From Aphanothece sacrum FPU1 (GTDB lineage Bacteria; Cyanobacteriota; Cyanobacteriia; Cyanobacteriales; Microcystaceae): 64,000 nucleotides of DNA. The notes beneath the pieces are model-generated. The model had not been told where the DNA came from. It searched no databases and was given only the letters and a program-made list of their open reading frames with translations. Position numbers and translations under genes: made by a program. Within the stretch, counting starts at the first letter, position 1, and the number at the start of each line of letters is the position of its first letter. Below, piece after piece: positions 44,973-53,906 of this stretch. The stretch is taken from the NCBI RefSeq assembly GCF_003864295.1, contig NZ_BDQK01000014.1, positions 124,001 through 188,000 of the forward strand. Direction: 5' to 3'.

Positions 44973-45782
44973 ATGGACTTACTGCTAGGGGTTGTTACCC
45001 TTCCTTTTGTCTTCGTATTCGGCGCATCTATTGGTAGCTTTCTCAATGTAGTTATCTACCGTCTACCTGCTGAACTTTCCCTACTTTATCCCCCCTCACG
45101 CTGTCCTAAATGTCATCATCGACTGGGAAAAACTGAGAATATGCCCGTTTTGGGGTGGTTGTGGTTAAAAGGCCGTTGTCGTTGGTGTCGGGCCCCTATT
45201 TCGGCTCGTTATCCCCTAGTAGAAGCTGCCACAGGATTATTATTTTGTTGGGTATTTTGGCAATTTCAGTTTAGTCTGAATACGTTAGGTTATTGGCTAT
45301 TTGTGAGTTGGTTGATAGCCTTATCCTTAATCGATTTTGATACGATGACCTTACCCGGAGAACTTACCAAATCTGGGTTAATCTTAGGATTAGGGTTTCA
45401 ACTAGCTATGGGGTGGCAAACAGCCCAAATGTCTAATGGCCTGATGACAGGGGTTGGGGGGGCTGTCTTGGGACTTTGGTTGTTTGATCTTATTGGTATT
45501 ATAGGATTAATCATCTTAGGACAAGTAGGCATGGGAGATGGAGATTCTCATTTAGCAGCTATGATTGGAGCGTGGTTAGGTTGGAAATATTTACTGGTGA
45601 CTACTTTTTTGGCCTGTGGGGTGGGAGCGTTATTTGGAGGAGGAGCTAGGGCATTAGGACTCTTAAACCGCCGAGAACCTTTTCCTTTTGGCCCATTTCT
45701 CGCATTAGCCGCTATTTTGAGCGTATTTTGGGGAGAGCAAATCATATCAACTTACTTAAACATTTTCTTTCCGTTGATTTAA
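44973..45782 (+). CDS. pilD: Prepilin peptidase/N-methyltransferase
   Basis: A 269-residue membrane aspartyl protease. GASIGSFLNVVIYRLP at the N terminus, a zinc-binding cytoplasmic loop (C44, C47, C69, C72), the catalytic D121/D123 in LIDFDTMTLP and the GxGD motif G186-MG-D189 are present, with about seven helices. It cuts and N-methylates type IV pilin precursors and so serves the motility that the che operon upstream controls. A TnpB remnant sits directly in front of the gene, so its promoter probably lies further upstream or within that remnant. Confidence 0.93.
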   Translation: MDLLLGVVTLPFVFVFGASIGSFLNVVIYRLPAELSLLYPPSRCPKCHHRLGKTENMPVLGWLWLKGRCRWCRAPISARYPLVEAATGLLFCWVFWQFQFSLNTLGYWLFVSWLIALSLIDFDTMTLPGELTKSGLILGLGFQLAMGWQTAQMSNGLMTGVGGAVLGLWLFDLIGIIGLIILGQVGMGDGDSHLAAMIGAWLGWKYLLVTTFLACGVGALFGGGARALGLLNRREPFPFGPFLALAAILSVFWGEQIISTYLNIFFPLI

Positions 45783-45828
45783 TCTATTCTTATCTAATGA
45801 ACAGGTAATAATTGATCGCCAAAGACTA

Positions 45829-46074
45829 ATGACTCCTGATAAAATAAACTCTGTATCCTGGATTACTATTAGAACGACAAGGGCTCGTTGGGAAGCTGAG
45901 TTTATGCAGCAAATGTTAGCCTCTTATGATATATCAAGTCGTGTCATTGATATCGGTGTTGGCATTTATTGTGGCCACGGTTCTCAGGCAGCGTTACAAG
46001 TTCCTTCACCTGATCAGTGGACGGCTTTGTTATTGTTGAGTTCTCCCGAAGATGATGAACACAATGATTGTTAA
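45829..46074 (+). CDS. Small DUF2007-like protein
   Basis: An 81-residue protein: SWITIRTTRARWEAEFMQQM, LASYDISSRVIDIGVGIYCG, AALQVPSPDQWTALLLLSS, then an acidic tail. The pattern (a domain that compares two chains and a V-P-x-x-D-x-x-A-L-x-L end) resembles DUF2007 putative signal-transducing proteins. The match is by eye and weak. It lies 46 bp after pilD and 27 bp before accD, so co-transcription with accD is plausible. The function is unknown. Confidence 0.65.
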   Translation: MTPDKINSVSWITIRTTRARWEAEFMQQMLASYDISSRVIDIGVGIYCGHGSQAALQVPSPDQWTALLLLSSPEDDEHNDC

Positions 46075-46101
46075 AATTATTATTGATCTGGTAAATAATC
46101 T

Positions 46102-47055
46102 ATGTCTCTTTTTGATTGGTTCGCTAACCGAGAAAAATCTGAACCCCCCATTCAACAACCTCAAGAAAGGGAATTTGCTGATGGGTTATGGACGAAATGT
46201 GAAGCTTGTAGTGCCTTAACTTATACTAAGGATCTAACTGTTAATCAATTAGTCTGTACTGAATGTGGTTATCACTTTCGGGTTGATAGTCAAGAACGCA
46301 TTGCTCAATTAATTGATGGGGATACATGGAAACCCATTAATGAGCATTTACGACCTACTGATCCCCTAAAATTTTATGATCGTAAAGCCTATAGCGATCG
46401 CATTAAAGATACTCAAGAAAAAACTGGACTGATCGATGCAGTACAAACTGGAACAGGGTTAATCGACGGTTTACCTATGGCTTTAGGGGTGATGGATTTC
46501 CGCTTTATGGGTGGTAGTATGGGATCAGTGGTAGGGGAAAAACTCTGTCGTCTGATTGAACAAGCTACTGAGGAAAGGTTCCCTGTGGTGATTATCTGTG
46601 CTTCTGGAGGGGCGCGGATGCAAGAAGGTATGTTAAGTTTGATGCAGATGGCTAAGATTTCTGGGGCTTTAGAACGGCATCGAGAAGCTAAATTACTCTA
46701 TATTCCGGTTTTAACTCATCCGACCACTGGAGGGGTGACGGCCAGTTTTGCTATGTTGGGGGATATTATTATTGCCGAACCTAAAGCAACGATTGGATTT
46801 GCCGGAAAACGGGTCATTGAGCAAACTTTACGGGAAAAATTACCTGAAGGTTTCCAAACGTCAGAGTATCTGCTAAAACATGGTTTTGTTGATGCTATTG
46901 TGCCTCGCACACAACTTAAAAAGACTTTAGCTCAATTAATTCGTATTCATCAACCGTTTTTCTCTGTACTTCCTCCCCTAAATATGGAACCTAAACACCA
47001 CGAATCAGAGGTTATGTTAAAGCTAGATACTAATCAACAAGCTCTCAATCTTTGA
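46102..47055 (+). CDS. accD: Acetyl-CoA carboxylase carboxyltransferase, beta subunit
   Basis: A 317-residue protein. An N-terminal zinc ribbon (C33, C36, C52, C55: CEAC...CTEC) is followed by the crotonase-like carboxyltransferase domain with [41 protein letters not shown] and [12 protein letters not shown]. With AccA it moves the carboxyl group from biotin to acetyl-CoA, giving malonyl-CoA for fatty acids. Length and motifs are complete. The psb35-like gene follows after 37 bp. Confidence 0.95.
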   Translation: MSLFDWFANREKSEPPIQQPQEREFADGLWTKCEACSALTYTKDLTVNQLVCTECGYHFRVDSQERIAQLIDGDTWKPINEHLRPTDPLKFYDRKAYSDRIKDTQEKTGLIDAVQTGTGLIDGLPMALGVMDFRFMGGSMGSVVGEKLCRLIEQATEERFPVVIICASGGARMQEGMLSLMQMAKISGALERHREAKLLYIPVLTHPTTGGVTASFAMLGDIIIAEPKATIGFAGKRVIEQTLREKLPEGFQTSEYLLKHGFVDAIVPRTQLKKTLAQLIRIHQPFFSVLPPLNMEPKHHESEVMLKLDTNQQALNL

Positions 47056-47092
47056 TAAAATAAGAAAAGTTAAATAAAGGAAGTCAAAAAAA

Positions 47093-47305
47093 ATGAATTT
47101 ATTTTTGCAGTTATTAGCAACGGCTGGGCAATTTCCCACCTATTTTGTTCTAGTTTATGTGGTGGGGTTTATCGCGACTGTTACCATTGGTTCTCTTGCT
47201 TGGTACAATTCTAAACGTCCGGCCGGATGGGAAGATGCTCAACGTCCCGATTTTGTACCCGATATGGAAACAAAGACTAAAGAATCTGAAGAAAAGAAAT
47301 CTTAA
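47093..47305 (+). CDS. psb35: Small membrane protein, probably PSII assembly protein Psb35
   Basis: A 70-residue protein with one helix, FPTYFVLVYVVGFIATVTIG, followed by SLAWYNSKRPAGWEDAQRPD and a charged tail. The conserved text WYNSKRPxGWE..RPDFVP is what I remember for Psb35 (Ssl2148 in Synechocystis), a protein that stabilises the CP47 assembly module. The assignment is from memory of short sequences and should be treated as probable. An AAAGGA ribosome site precedes the ATG. It lies in a short run with accD and a TPR gene. Confidence 0.62.
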   Translation: MNLFLQLLATAGQFPTYFVLVYVVGFIATVTIGSLAWYNSKRPAGWEDAQRPDFVPDMETKTKESEEKKS

Positions 47306-47350
47306 TTTACTTAAGTAGCATAAACTTTTAATTAGACCGAGTAAATTGCC

Positions 47351-47821
47351 GTGAAATCTTCAGATATTGACCAATTATTAAACAACTTACAACAAGCAGA
47401 TGAATTTGCCCGACATAGGGCCACATCTCAATTGTGGCAGATTTGGTTTGAGCAAAAAGGAGAATTTGGCTTAGAATTACTCAAACGTTCTCAATTTTTC
47501 TTAGAATCTGGCGATACGCAAAAAGCGGAAGAAATGTTGACGGAAACTATTAAGAATTATCCTGATTTTGCCGAAGCTTGGAATCGACGAGCAATGCTTT
47601 ATTTTACTCAGGAAAAATACCAAAATTCTAAACAAGATTGTGAACGAGTTGTACAACTAATTCCTTATCATTTTGGGGCATGGCATGGCTTAGGATTGTG
47701 TTTATTAGCATTAGGTCAATATTCAGAAGCAATTCAAGCGTTTAGACAAGCTTTAGAAATTCAACCTTATGCTTTAGTTAATCAAAAGTTAATCTTAGAA
47801 TGTACAGCTTTACTGAATTAA
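47351..47821 (+). CDS. TPR-repeat protein
   Basis: A 156-residue protein starting at a GTG (47351). Residues about 48-150 hold three TPR units: LLKRSQFFLESGDTQKAEEM, AEAWNRRAMLYFTQEKYQNS and FGAWHGLGLCLLALGQYSEA, the last continuing AIQAFRQALEIQP. There is no signal peptide. It is a soluble protein-protein interaction module; no partner is evident. It lies 45 bp downstream of the psb35-like gene on the same strand. Confidence 0.82.
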   Translation: MKSSDIDQLLNNLQQADEFARHRATSQLWQIWFEQKGEFGLELLKRSQFFLESGDTQKAEEMLTETIKNYPDFAEAWNRRAMLYFTQEKYQNSKQDCERVVQLIPYHFGAWHGLGLCLLALGQYSEAIQAFRQALEIQPYALVNQKLILECTALLN

Positions 47822-47852
47822 AACAGATACAATTTTCTAATAAATAGGTGAT

Positions 47853-47915
47853 GGGGACACGGGGATATTAAATTGATGATTCACATTAGATAATTTTTTA
47901 ATGCCGTGTCCCTAC
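47853..47915. repeat. Family-4-like inverted-repeat element (GGGACACGG arms)
   Basis: GGGGACACGGGGATATTAAA faces TTTTTTAATGCCGTGTCCCTAC. Same size and layout as the GGGCATGGCA elements at 11749 and 26858. It lies between two convergent genes. Confidence 0.5.
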
Positions 47916-47925
47916 AAAAAACAAT

Positions 47926-48711
47926 TTATCCTCTAAATTGTTTTTCTATGGCACTTGCTAAAAATTCCCTCGGTACAAAACGAGATATATTAACAATAAC
48001 TTGATTACTCAAACCGCCAGTCACAAGATTAGAAGTGTTACTTTCTAATGCTTTTAGAGCATCTTGAACCACTGATTTGGCCGAGACTAAATTCCCTTTA
48101 TCTTTACTAGCTAAAGTTGTAGGAAATTCTGCTTCTTTGAAGAAATTAGATTCCGTTGGCCCAGGACATAAAGCTAAAATACGAACCCCTGTCTTTTGAT
48201 TTTCTGCCCATAAAGCTTCACTAAAACTCAACACAAAAGCCTTAGTAGCGGCATAAGTTGATAAATAAGGTAAAGGCTGAAATCCAGCAATAGAAGCTAC
48301 ATTAATAATAGCCCCACTTTGGCGTTGCTGCATCGTGCCTAAAAATAAATGAGTTAACTCGACTAAAGCGACCACATTGAGTTGAATCATCTCTACCTGT
48401 CGAGACAATTTTCGCTCTGCAAATGGCCCATAATCCCCAAATCCGGCATTATTTACCAATAAATCAATCTCTAACCCCTTCTCTATAACTGTCCCATAAA
48501 CTCTTTGACATCCTTGAGATTCGGTTAAATCTTGGACTATGACCTCAACTTGAATAGAAAATTTTTCTTGTAGCTGCTCGGCAAGTTGATATAGTTTATC
48601 TTGAGAACGGGCAACTAAAACTAAATTAGTCTGACGAGTTGCCAATTCTTGAGCAAACACAGTTCCAATACCAGACGACGCACCAGTAATTAACGCTGTT
48701 TTCGTTCTCAT
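47926..48711 (-). CDS. Short-chain dehydrogenase/reductase
   Basis: A 261-residue classical SDR. The NAD(P) motif is ALITGASSGIGTVFA, with NNAGFGDYGPF, the catalytic Ser in INVASIAGFQP and the YAATKAF Tyr/Lys pair. The C-terminal part (LCPGPTESNFF, then LVTGGLSNQVIVNISRFVPR) resembles the DltE/3-oxoacyl-reductase-like subgroup that acts on lipid or polyketide carbonyls. The substrate is unknown. It stands alone, convergent with the TPR gene. Confidence 0.88.
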   Translation of the reverse strand: MRTKTALITGASSGIGTVFAQELATRQTNLVLVARSQDKLYQLAEQLQEKFSIQVEVIVQDLTESQGCQRVYGTVIEKGLEIDLLVNNAGFGDYGPFAERKLSRQVEMIQLNVVALVELTHLFLGTMQQRQSGAIINVASIAGFQPLPYLSTYAATKAFVLSFSEALWAENQKTGVRILALCPGPTESNFFKEAEFPTTLASKDKGNLVSAKSVVQDALKALESNTSNLVTGGLSNQVIVNISRFVPREFLASAIEKQFRG

Positions 48712-48853
48712 AGGACTGAATTTTTTAGGAGTTATTACAAATTGTAACGCATACTAAAACTAGAACCTTTAAAATTGTCCATTAGTGGCAAGTGCAACTA
48801 ATGAGTCAATTTTCCGTCAACTATGAACTAATGGTGGCCCCGTTGCGTTTCCC

Positions 48854-50041
48854 ATGCCGATGAAAGTTCTTAAACCCCTACTTGACTGGTGGCGATCGCC
48901 TGTGAAGGAGTTTTCCTTGACCCTAATGGATCGCTATATTACCGCTCAACTGATCCCTCCATTTTTGTTTTGCGTGGGGTTGGTTTCGTCTTTGGGGGTA
49001 GCAATTGGCTATTTATCAGATTTAGCCAATAAAATAGTAGATTCTAATCTACCGTTAATACCTGCTCTTGAAATCTTGCTCTTAAAAGTACCAGAATTCA
49101 CGGCCTACGCTTTGCCTATTTCGATCATGTTAACCACCCTATTAACCTATGGACGTTTGAGTGGGGATAGTGAATTAATTGCTTTACGAGGGTGTGGTTT
49201 AAGCCTTTATCGTATTATTGCGCCTGCTTTGGTACTCAGTTTATTGGTAACAGGAATTACTTTTATTTTCAATGAATTAGTAGTTCCTACAGCTAATTAT
49301 CGAGCTACTAGTATCCTGGTAGAATATCTCAAAGAAGAACATCCTTTTTGGCAAAATAAAGATATTTTTTACCCTGATTATGAAGATATAAGCTTACCTA
49401 ATGGACAAATAGAAAGACGTTTAAAACATCTATGGTATGCTGAGCAATTTGATGGTAAACAGATGAAAACCTTGACTTTGTTGGTCTGGTTAGGAGAAAA
49501 ACTTAATAAAATTGTGGTGTCTGACTCAGCCGCTTGGAATGATCAAGAAGATACCTGGGACTTTTTTAATGGAACAGTTTATCAAATTGCTCCTGATGCT
49601 TCTTATAGAGAAACTTTTCCCTTTAAACATCGTCAATTACCTTTAGATAAAGCTCCTTTTGAATTTGCTCTACAAGGACGAAATCCTTATGAAATGAATA
49701 TTGTCCAAGCTCGACAATATATGAAATTATTAAAATTGGTAGGCGATGATAAAAAATTGCTTACATTTGAAGTTAGAGTTCAACAAAAAATAGCCTTTCC
49801 TTTTATTTGTTTAGTCTTTGGTTTAGTAGGTTCTGCTTTAGGGGTTCGTCCTCAACATATCAGTCGCGCAACTGGTTTTGGTATTAGTGTAGCGATTATT
49901 TTTTCTTATTATCTTTTAGGTTTCTTAATTGGTAGCTTAGGACTAATTGGTATACTTTCTCCTTTTATGGCAGCTTGGTTGCCTAATTTTATCGGTTTTG
50001 CTATGGGAATGTGGTTATTGCATCGTTTTTCTCAATCTTAG
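48854..50041 (+). CDS. LptF/LptG family permease (YjgP/YjgQ)
   Basis: A 395-residue membrane protein. It has LMDRYITAQLIPPFLFCVGL, helices at about 30-55, 70-95 and 110-135, a large periplasmic beta-jellyroll domain (about 150-290), and three C-terminal helices with PFICLVFGLVGSALGVRP and GISVAIIFSYYLLGF. The family forms the membrane part of the LptBFG exporter that moves lipopolysaccharide to the outer membrane. Many cyanobacteria carry a single such permease, so F or G cannot be assigned. M1 or M3 may be the start. Confidence 0.88.
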   Translation: MPMKVLKPLLDWWRSPVKEFSLTLMDRYITAQLIPPFLFCVGLVSSLGVAIGYLSDLANKIVDSNLPLIPALEILLLKVPEFTAYALPISIMLTTLLTYGRLSGDSELIALRGCGLSLYRIIAPALVLSLLVTGITFIFNELVVPTANYRATSILVEYLKEEHPFWQNKDIFYPDYEDISLPNGQIERRLKHLWYAEQFDGKQMKTLTLLVWLGEKLNKIVVSDSAAWNDQEDTWDFFNGTVYQIAPDASYRETFPFKHRQLPLDKAPFEFALQGRNPYEMNIVQARQYMKLLKLVGDDKKLLTFEVRVQQKIAFPFICLVFGLVGSALGVRPQHISRATGFGISVAIIFSYYLLGFLIGSLGLIGILSPFMAAWLPNFIGFAMGMWLLHRFSQS

Positions 50042-50333
50042 TGCTTTAGCGATCGCCAATAGAATAATACCCCACAATTGGTATTGATAGCAATCGCGTA
50101 GTTAGGCAACAATCAGTTAGGGAACAGTTGGTTAGGGAACAATAAGCCCGCGATCGCCCTTGCCCCGAACACCTCAGAAATAAGCAACAATCGGCTCTCC
50201 CGTACCTGTGGTGATAAGTAAAGCTTATAATTTGTAGGGTGGGTTAGACGCGGCTATGATTTTGATGAAAAACCCATAACTTTTAAGGCGCGTCGTAACC
50301 CACCATATAAAGTATTGTAGCTGATTATACATT

Positions 50334-50356
50334 TTATACCAAGATGTCGAGAGAGC
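50334..50356. repeat. Left arm of 23-bp inverted repeat flanking pheS
   Basis: TTATACCAAGATGTCGAGAG plus AGC; 22 of 23 bases match the reverse complement of 51586-51608 on the other side of pheS. Confidence 0.7.
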
Positions 50357-50407
50357 CTATGAAATCAGGGGCTAATAGAGATGAATATTGAATCAACCAA
50401 AGCATCC

Positions 50408-50435
50408 GTAGAGTCAATTCATGAATTGACCCTAC
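50408..50435. repeat. 28-bp palindrome downstream of pheS
   Basis: GTAGAGTCAATTCA and TGAATTGACCCTAC, 28 bp with one mismatched pair. It lies 13 bp past the pheS stop codon and could act as its terminator. Confidence 0.65.
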
Positions 50436-50448
50436 AAAAATAGTCAAT

Positions 50449-51453
50449 TTAAAACTGACGTAGAAAGCGCAGATCACTATTATAAAGACGGCGAATATCA
50501 TCAATTTGATGTAACACCATAGCAAACCTTTCGACCCCTAAACCAGCCGCAAACCCAGTATAAATTTCTGGATCATAACCAACAGCTTTAAGGACATTGG
50601 GATCAACCATGCCACATCCCATTACTTCTAACCATTTTCCTTTCCATTGTACGTCTACTTCTGCCGAAGGTTCAGTAAAAGGAAAATAACTAGCCCGAAA
50701 TTTAATAGGTAAATCAGCCCCAAACATTTGTCGTAAAAATTCTTTAATTGTTCCTTTAAGATCAGTAAAAGTTAGCCCTTTATCTACTGCCAAAATTTCC
50801 ACCTGATGAAAGACGGCTGAATGGGTAGCATCTACTGTATCTCGGCGATAAACTCGTCCTGGGGCTACAATACGAATAGGAGGTTCATGATTCTCCATGT
50901 AACGAATTTGTACAGGAGAGGTATGAGTTCGCATTAGTCGGCCATCTGCCAAAAAGAACGTATCCTGCATATCTCGTGCGGGATGATCTGTCGGAATATT
51001 TAAAGCCTCAAAATTATAATAATCTGTCTCTACATGAGGCCCCGTCGCCACCGTATATCCTAACCCGACAAAGATGTCTAACACTCGATCAACAGTGCTA
51101 TTAAGAGGATGAAGACGACCTAAAGGACGATTCACTCCAGGCATAGTAACATCTAGACTTTCGGCTTGGAGTTGGGCTTGTAGTTGGGCTTTTTGTAAGG
51201 TTTCCCGTTGTTGATCAAGATGGGTTTGTAAGGCTTCTTTCACCTCATTGGCCAAAGAACCAATACGGGGTCTATCTTCCGGGCTTAATTTGCCCATTGC
51301 CCCTAAAATTCGGGAGAGTTGCCCTTTTTTGCCTAGATAGTTGATGCGAAGTTGTTCCACTTCTTCTAGAGTGGTAATAGCCGCGATCGCAACTTGGGCT
51401 TCTTGTTGTAAGGTTTGCAGTTCACTTTCTAGGGTATGGGAAATAGTAGCCAT
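50449..51453 (-). CDS. pheS: Phenylalanine--tRNA ligase, alpha subunit
   Basis: A 334-residue subunit. The N-terminal coiled-coil tRNA-binding arm (about 1-90) is followed by the class II catalytic domain: motif 1 region [20 protein letters not shown], motif 2 [32 protein letters not shown], and motif 3 [20 protein letters not shown]. With PheT it charges tRNA-Phe. Complete and of normal length. pheT is not adjacent, which is usual in cyanobacteria. The gene is bracketed by a 23-bp inverted repeat. Confidence 0.95.
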   Translation of the reverse strand: MATISHTLESELQTLQQEAQVAIAAITTLEEVEQLRINYLGKKGQLSRILGAMGKLSPEDRPRIGSLANEVKEALQTHLDQQRETLQKAQLQAQLQAESLDVTMPGVNRPLGRLHPLNSTVDRVLDIFVGLGYTVATGPHVETDYYNFEALNIPTDHPARDMQDTFFLADGRLMRTHTSPVQIRYMENHEPPIRIVAPGRVYRRDTVDATHSAVFHQVEILAVDKGLTFTDLKGTIKEFLRQMFGADLPIKFRASYFPFTEPSAEVDVQWKGKWLEVMGCGMVDPNVLKAVGYDPEIYTGFAAGLGVERFAMVLHQIDDIRRLYNSDLRFLRQF

Positions 51454-51585
51454 AAGTCTGGAATTAGGATAAAAGGGTTGAGCAAAATAAGTTTGAGGTT
51501 CTTTTCTTATTGTAATCTTGATATCATTTTGCGTCTATCTAGGCTAAAATCTCAAATAATCGTCTTACTTTTGTTAAATTTTTAA

Positions 51586-51608
51586 GCTCTCCCGACATCT
51601 TGGTATAA
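51586..51608. repeat. Right arm of 23-bp inverted repeat flanking pheS
   Basis: GCTCTCCCGACATCTTGGTA plus TAA, reverse complement of 50334-50356 with one mismatch. The TCTCCCGACATC part also pairs with GTGTCGGGAGGATGTC at about 51655-51668, giving a second hairpin that encloses AGAAGCCCCGCACCG; this resembles the end of an IS200/IS605-type element. Confidence 0.6.
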
Positions 51609-51677
51609 AGTTAGCTTGCCCTGCGAGAAGCCCCGCACCGTATCGCTTCTGTCTGTGTCGGGAGGATGTCACTGGTA

Positions 51678-52121
51678 TTAAGTAAGATTATCATCAGGCA
51701 ACCAATCGTCAATTACCTGTTCAATAACATAAGGACACAACTCAGGAAAAATGCCGATTTCCAAACGAGTTTGTCGGACTGCCTCTCGACGCGCTCTGAT
51801 ATATTCCTTTTCCAGAATTTGTTGGGGATAACTCTGCAAACTAGGACTATCCTCAAGCTTACGGCGAATTTGGGAACGTCCATCATTAATAGAGTCTAGC
51901 CAACTATCAGAACGACGTTGAGGCTGATATTGCCATTTAAGCAGATGTACCATGATTCGTTCCATTTGAGAGGCGATCGCGCTTCGTTCACTTTTCCCCA
52001 AATCTTCAACTTCCTCGATGAGATGTGTCCAATCGATGGCATCCCAACGACGTTCTCGTAATAGTTGAGCCGTATCTTTTGCCCAGATCGTTAAATCCTT
52101 ATCATAATTAGTCATCATCAA
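51678..52121 (-). CDS. DUF29 family protein
   Basis: A 147-residue soluble helical protein. YDKDLTIWAKDTAQLLRERR, WDAIDWTHLIEEVEDLGKSE, MVHLLKWQYQPQRRSDSWLD and ARREAVRQTRLEIGIFPELC follow the DUF29 pattern, a family very abundant in cyanobacteria and without known function. The three N-terminal ATGs leave the start open by two codons. It lies next to the repeat-rich end at 51586-51670. Confidence 0.88.
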   Translation of the reverse strand: MMMTNYDKDLTIWAKDTAQLLRERRWDAIDWTHLIEEVEDLGKSERSAIASQMERIMVHLLKWQYQPQRRSDSWLDSINDGRSQIRRKLEDSPSLQSYPQQILEKEYIRARREAVRQTRLEIGIFPELCPYVIEQVIDDWLPDDNLT

Positions 52122-52227
52122 TTGTAACGATTTTGTTAGTTTTATTTTATGGATATTTTAGACTAAGTGTGATAATTTCATTAATCAGTTTCCTGCCAAC
52201 CTTCAATCATTGCCATGAGAATATTGA

Positions 52228-52437
52228 TCAGAGATAAGTAGGTATACTCTTATCTAAGTTATAAACATACCAAAAGTTAGTTTGAGTATTAAAACTGAAC
52301 TTTAGCTGTTGATTGCCAATAGCTTGATCTGACATAGGAGTTATAAAATTTCCGCCACTGATCATGATATGTTCTTGGTTAGGTTTAAGCGTCCAACTTT
52401 TTCCATCATTTTCCAAAAACAGTTTCAGTGTATACAT
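52228..52437 (-). CDS. Small hypothetical protein, possibly a gene fragment
   Basis: A 69-residue reading frame: MYTLKLFLENDGKSWTLKPN, QEHIMISGGNFITPMSDQAI, LKFSFNTQTNFWYVYNLDKS. It is strand-rich with a balanced composition, so it may be real. Past its stop codon the neighbouring frame stays open for about 17 codons (NILMAMIEGWQETD, ending near 52180), which would fit a frameshifted longer gene. It is divergent from the kinase-like remnant at 52543. No family is recognised. Confidence 0.4.
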   Translation of the reverse strand: MYTLKLFLENDGKSWTLKPNQEHIMISGGNFITPMSDQAIGNQQLKFSFNTQTNFWYVYNLDKSIPTYL

Positions 52438-52478
52438 AAAAATTCAGCCCTTATTTCACTAAATTTTGTGAATGAATA

Positions 52479-52508
52479 ATGACAATAGCAAAAGGAATAA
52501 ACTATAAT
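52479..52508 (+). promoter_or_regulatory. Candidate sigma-70-type promoter
   Basis: ATGACA (five of six -35 bases) at 52479-52484, an 18-bp spacer, and a perfect TATAAT at 52503-52508. It lies 34 bp before the ATG of the kinase-like frame and would drive it and the carboxypeptidase gene behind it. Confidence 0.5.
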
Positions 52509-52542
52509 AGTATTAAAGTCGTTAGCTCTGAATAGCTAGGTT

Positions 52543-52827
52543 ATGAAATGCCTTCTCGAATCCGAAGCAATCTTACAAGAACGCTACCTGATTACAGAAA
52601 TTCTGGAAATAACAGAACGCTATAGAATTTATCTTGCCGAAGACCAGCAAGGGGGAAAAGAGAACTGCCTCTTGCGAGAGTTCGTAGCAGGGAACGTCAA
52701 TGAAGTGGTTAGGGTACGGGAAAAATTCTTCCCCATTCTACACCAGCTTAAAACTCTTAGTCACCCTCAGCTAGAGAAATTTAAAGATTTCTTTACACAA
52801 GGAGAAAATTTATACCTCTTCCTATAG
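52543..52827 (+). pseudogene. Serine/threonine kinase-like N-lobe fragment
   Basis: A 94-residue frame: ILQERYLITEILEITERYRI, YLAEDQQGGKENCLLREFVA, then FPILHQLKTLSHPQLEKFKD and FFTQGENLYLFL, stopping at 52827. The order matches the N-lobe of cyanobacterial Ser/Thr kinases (LL..RY.I...L......YLAED......C..K.....), but there is no glycine loop and the beta-3 Lys position reads Arg (CLLREF). The C-lobe with the catalytic loop is absent. 17 bp later a different frame begins with a membrane helix and coiled coil of the kind that follows such kinases. It is probably a decayed kinase joined to the next gene, though a short expressed pseudokinase domain is possible. Confidence 0.6.
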
Positions 52828-52844
52828 GGATAATTCTGGGAATT

Positions 52845-53906
52845 ATGGGTATTTTGTCCGTTTTGACAGTCGGAGGCGTAATTTCTGCACAGTTATGGCA
52901 ACAACAAGAGCGGCAGAAAGAAGAAAGTCGCTTTCTTGCTGAGCAACAGAAGCAACTCCAAAAGATACAGGAAGAAAATGCCAGACTAGCCAAAGAATTA
53001 ACCAAAAAACAAGAACAAAATCAGTTTAATATTCCTATTCCACCTCAACCCCCATCCCCCCCAAACCCTCCATCAAGTAGCACTAATGCAACGATTGTAG
53101 GAAAACCAGGAGTTAAAAATATTCGCCGAGGTCCCGGACTCGAACATGGTGTTAGACATATTGCCTATCGAGTCTGGCTATTCTATCGTTCAAATCCTCC
53201 TGTACCTGCCACCGGAACGACATATACTCCTTTTCCGTCTCCACCTCAGACTATAGCATCATCCCCCATTGTTTCTAATCCTCCTTTGACTTCTCCAAAT
53301 TCTTCTCTTCAAACTGCGAGGACTCCCCCTAAACTACTTTCGGTTCACGCTTCCCCAATTCCGAAACCTCCTCAATTGACTCAGACTGATGGGACTCCTA
53401 TTCATTTTCTCTATGCAGAAAATTCCCAAAATTTAGTAGAAATAGGGACTTATTATGATCGAAAAGAATCCCTTAATCAAGAAGCAGCAGAGGCATTTAA
53501 ACAGATAAAATTAGCGGCTCAAAAAGAGGGCGTTGCAATTATTCCCATTTCAGGATTTCGCTCAGTTGCTGACCAAAAGAAACTGTTTGAGCGACAAATT
53601 CAACGTCGGGGCAGTAAGCAAGCAGCCAGTCGTTTAAGTGCGCCTCCCGGCTTTAGTGAACACCATACAGGCTACACTCTAGATGTTGCCGATGGCAAAA
53701 GCCCTGATACTGTCCTAAAATTTGCTTTTGACTCGACTGCAGCCTATCACTGGCTAAAAGATCATGCTATTGAGTACGGGTTTGAACTTTCTTTCCCTAA
53801 AAATAATCCTCAAGGTGTGAGTTATGAACCTTGGCATTGGCGTTTTGTTGGTTCACCTACAGCAAAAGAAATTTTTCGAGAAGCAAGGACAATGGTAAAT
53901 CATTAA
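52845..53906 (+). CDS. Membrane-anchored D-alanyl-D-alanine carboxypeptidase (M15B/VanY) with SH3 remnant
   Basis: A 353-residue protein. One membrane helix (GILSVLTVGGVISAQLW; the frame is open upstream through LPIGIILGI, so the true helix may begin before this ATG) is followed by a coiled coil about 25-60 (QQERQKEESRFLAEQQKQL), a Pro-rich stretch, part of a bacterial SH3 domain (ATIVGKPGVKNIRRGPGLEH, broken off after RHIAY) and a second Pro-rich linker. The peptidase is at about 195-350, with SGFRSVADQKKLF, SEHHTGYTLDVAD and EPWHWRFVG holding the zinc histidines and aspartate. It trims peptidoglycan stem peptides. alr, which makes D-alanine, follows. Confidence 0.85.
   Translation: MGILSVLTVGGVISAQLWQQQERQKEESRFLAEQQKQLQKIQEENARLAKELTKKQEQNQFNIPIPPQPPSPPNPPSSSTNATIVGKPGVKNIRRGPGLEHGVRHIAYRVWLFYRSNPPVPATGTTYTPFPSPPQTIASSPIVSNPPLTSPNSSLQTARTPPKLLSVHASPIPKPPQLTQTDGTPIHFLYAENSQNLVEIGTYYDRKESLNQEAAEAFKQIKLAAQKEGVAIIPISGFRSVADQKKLFERQIQRRGSKQAASRLSAPPGFSEHHTGYTLDVADGKSPDTVLKFAFDSTAAYHWLKDHAIEYGFELSFPKNNPQGVSYEPWHWRFVGSPTAKEIFREARTMVNH

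Larger units (their letters stand above)
50042..50448. other. Gene-free gap with repeats between the Lpt permease and pheS genes
   Basis: 407 bp. It holds two HIP1 octamers, a direct repeat of TTAGGGAACA, a GGGTGGGTTA...TAACCCACC inverted element (about 50237-50308), the left arm of the inverted repeat around pheS (50334-50356) and a 28-bp palindrome (50408-50435). No reading frame or RNA gene is recognised. Confidence 0.5.
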
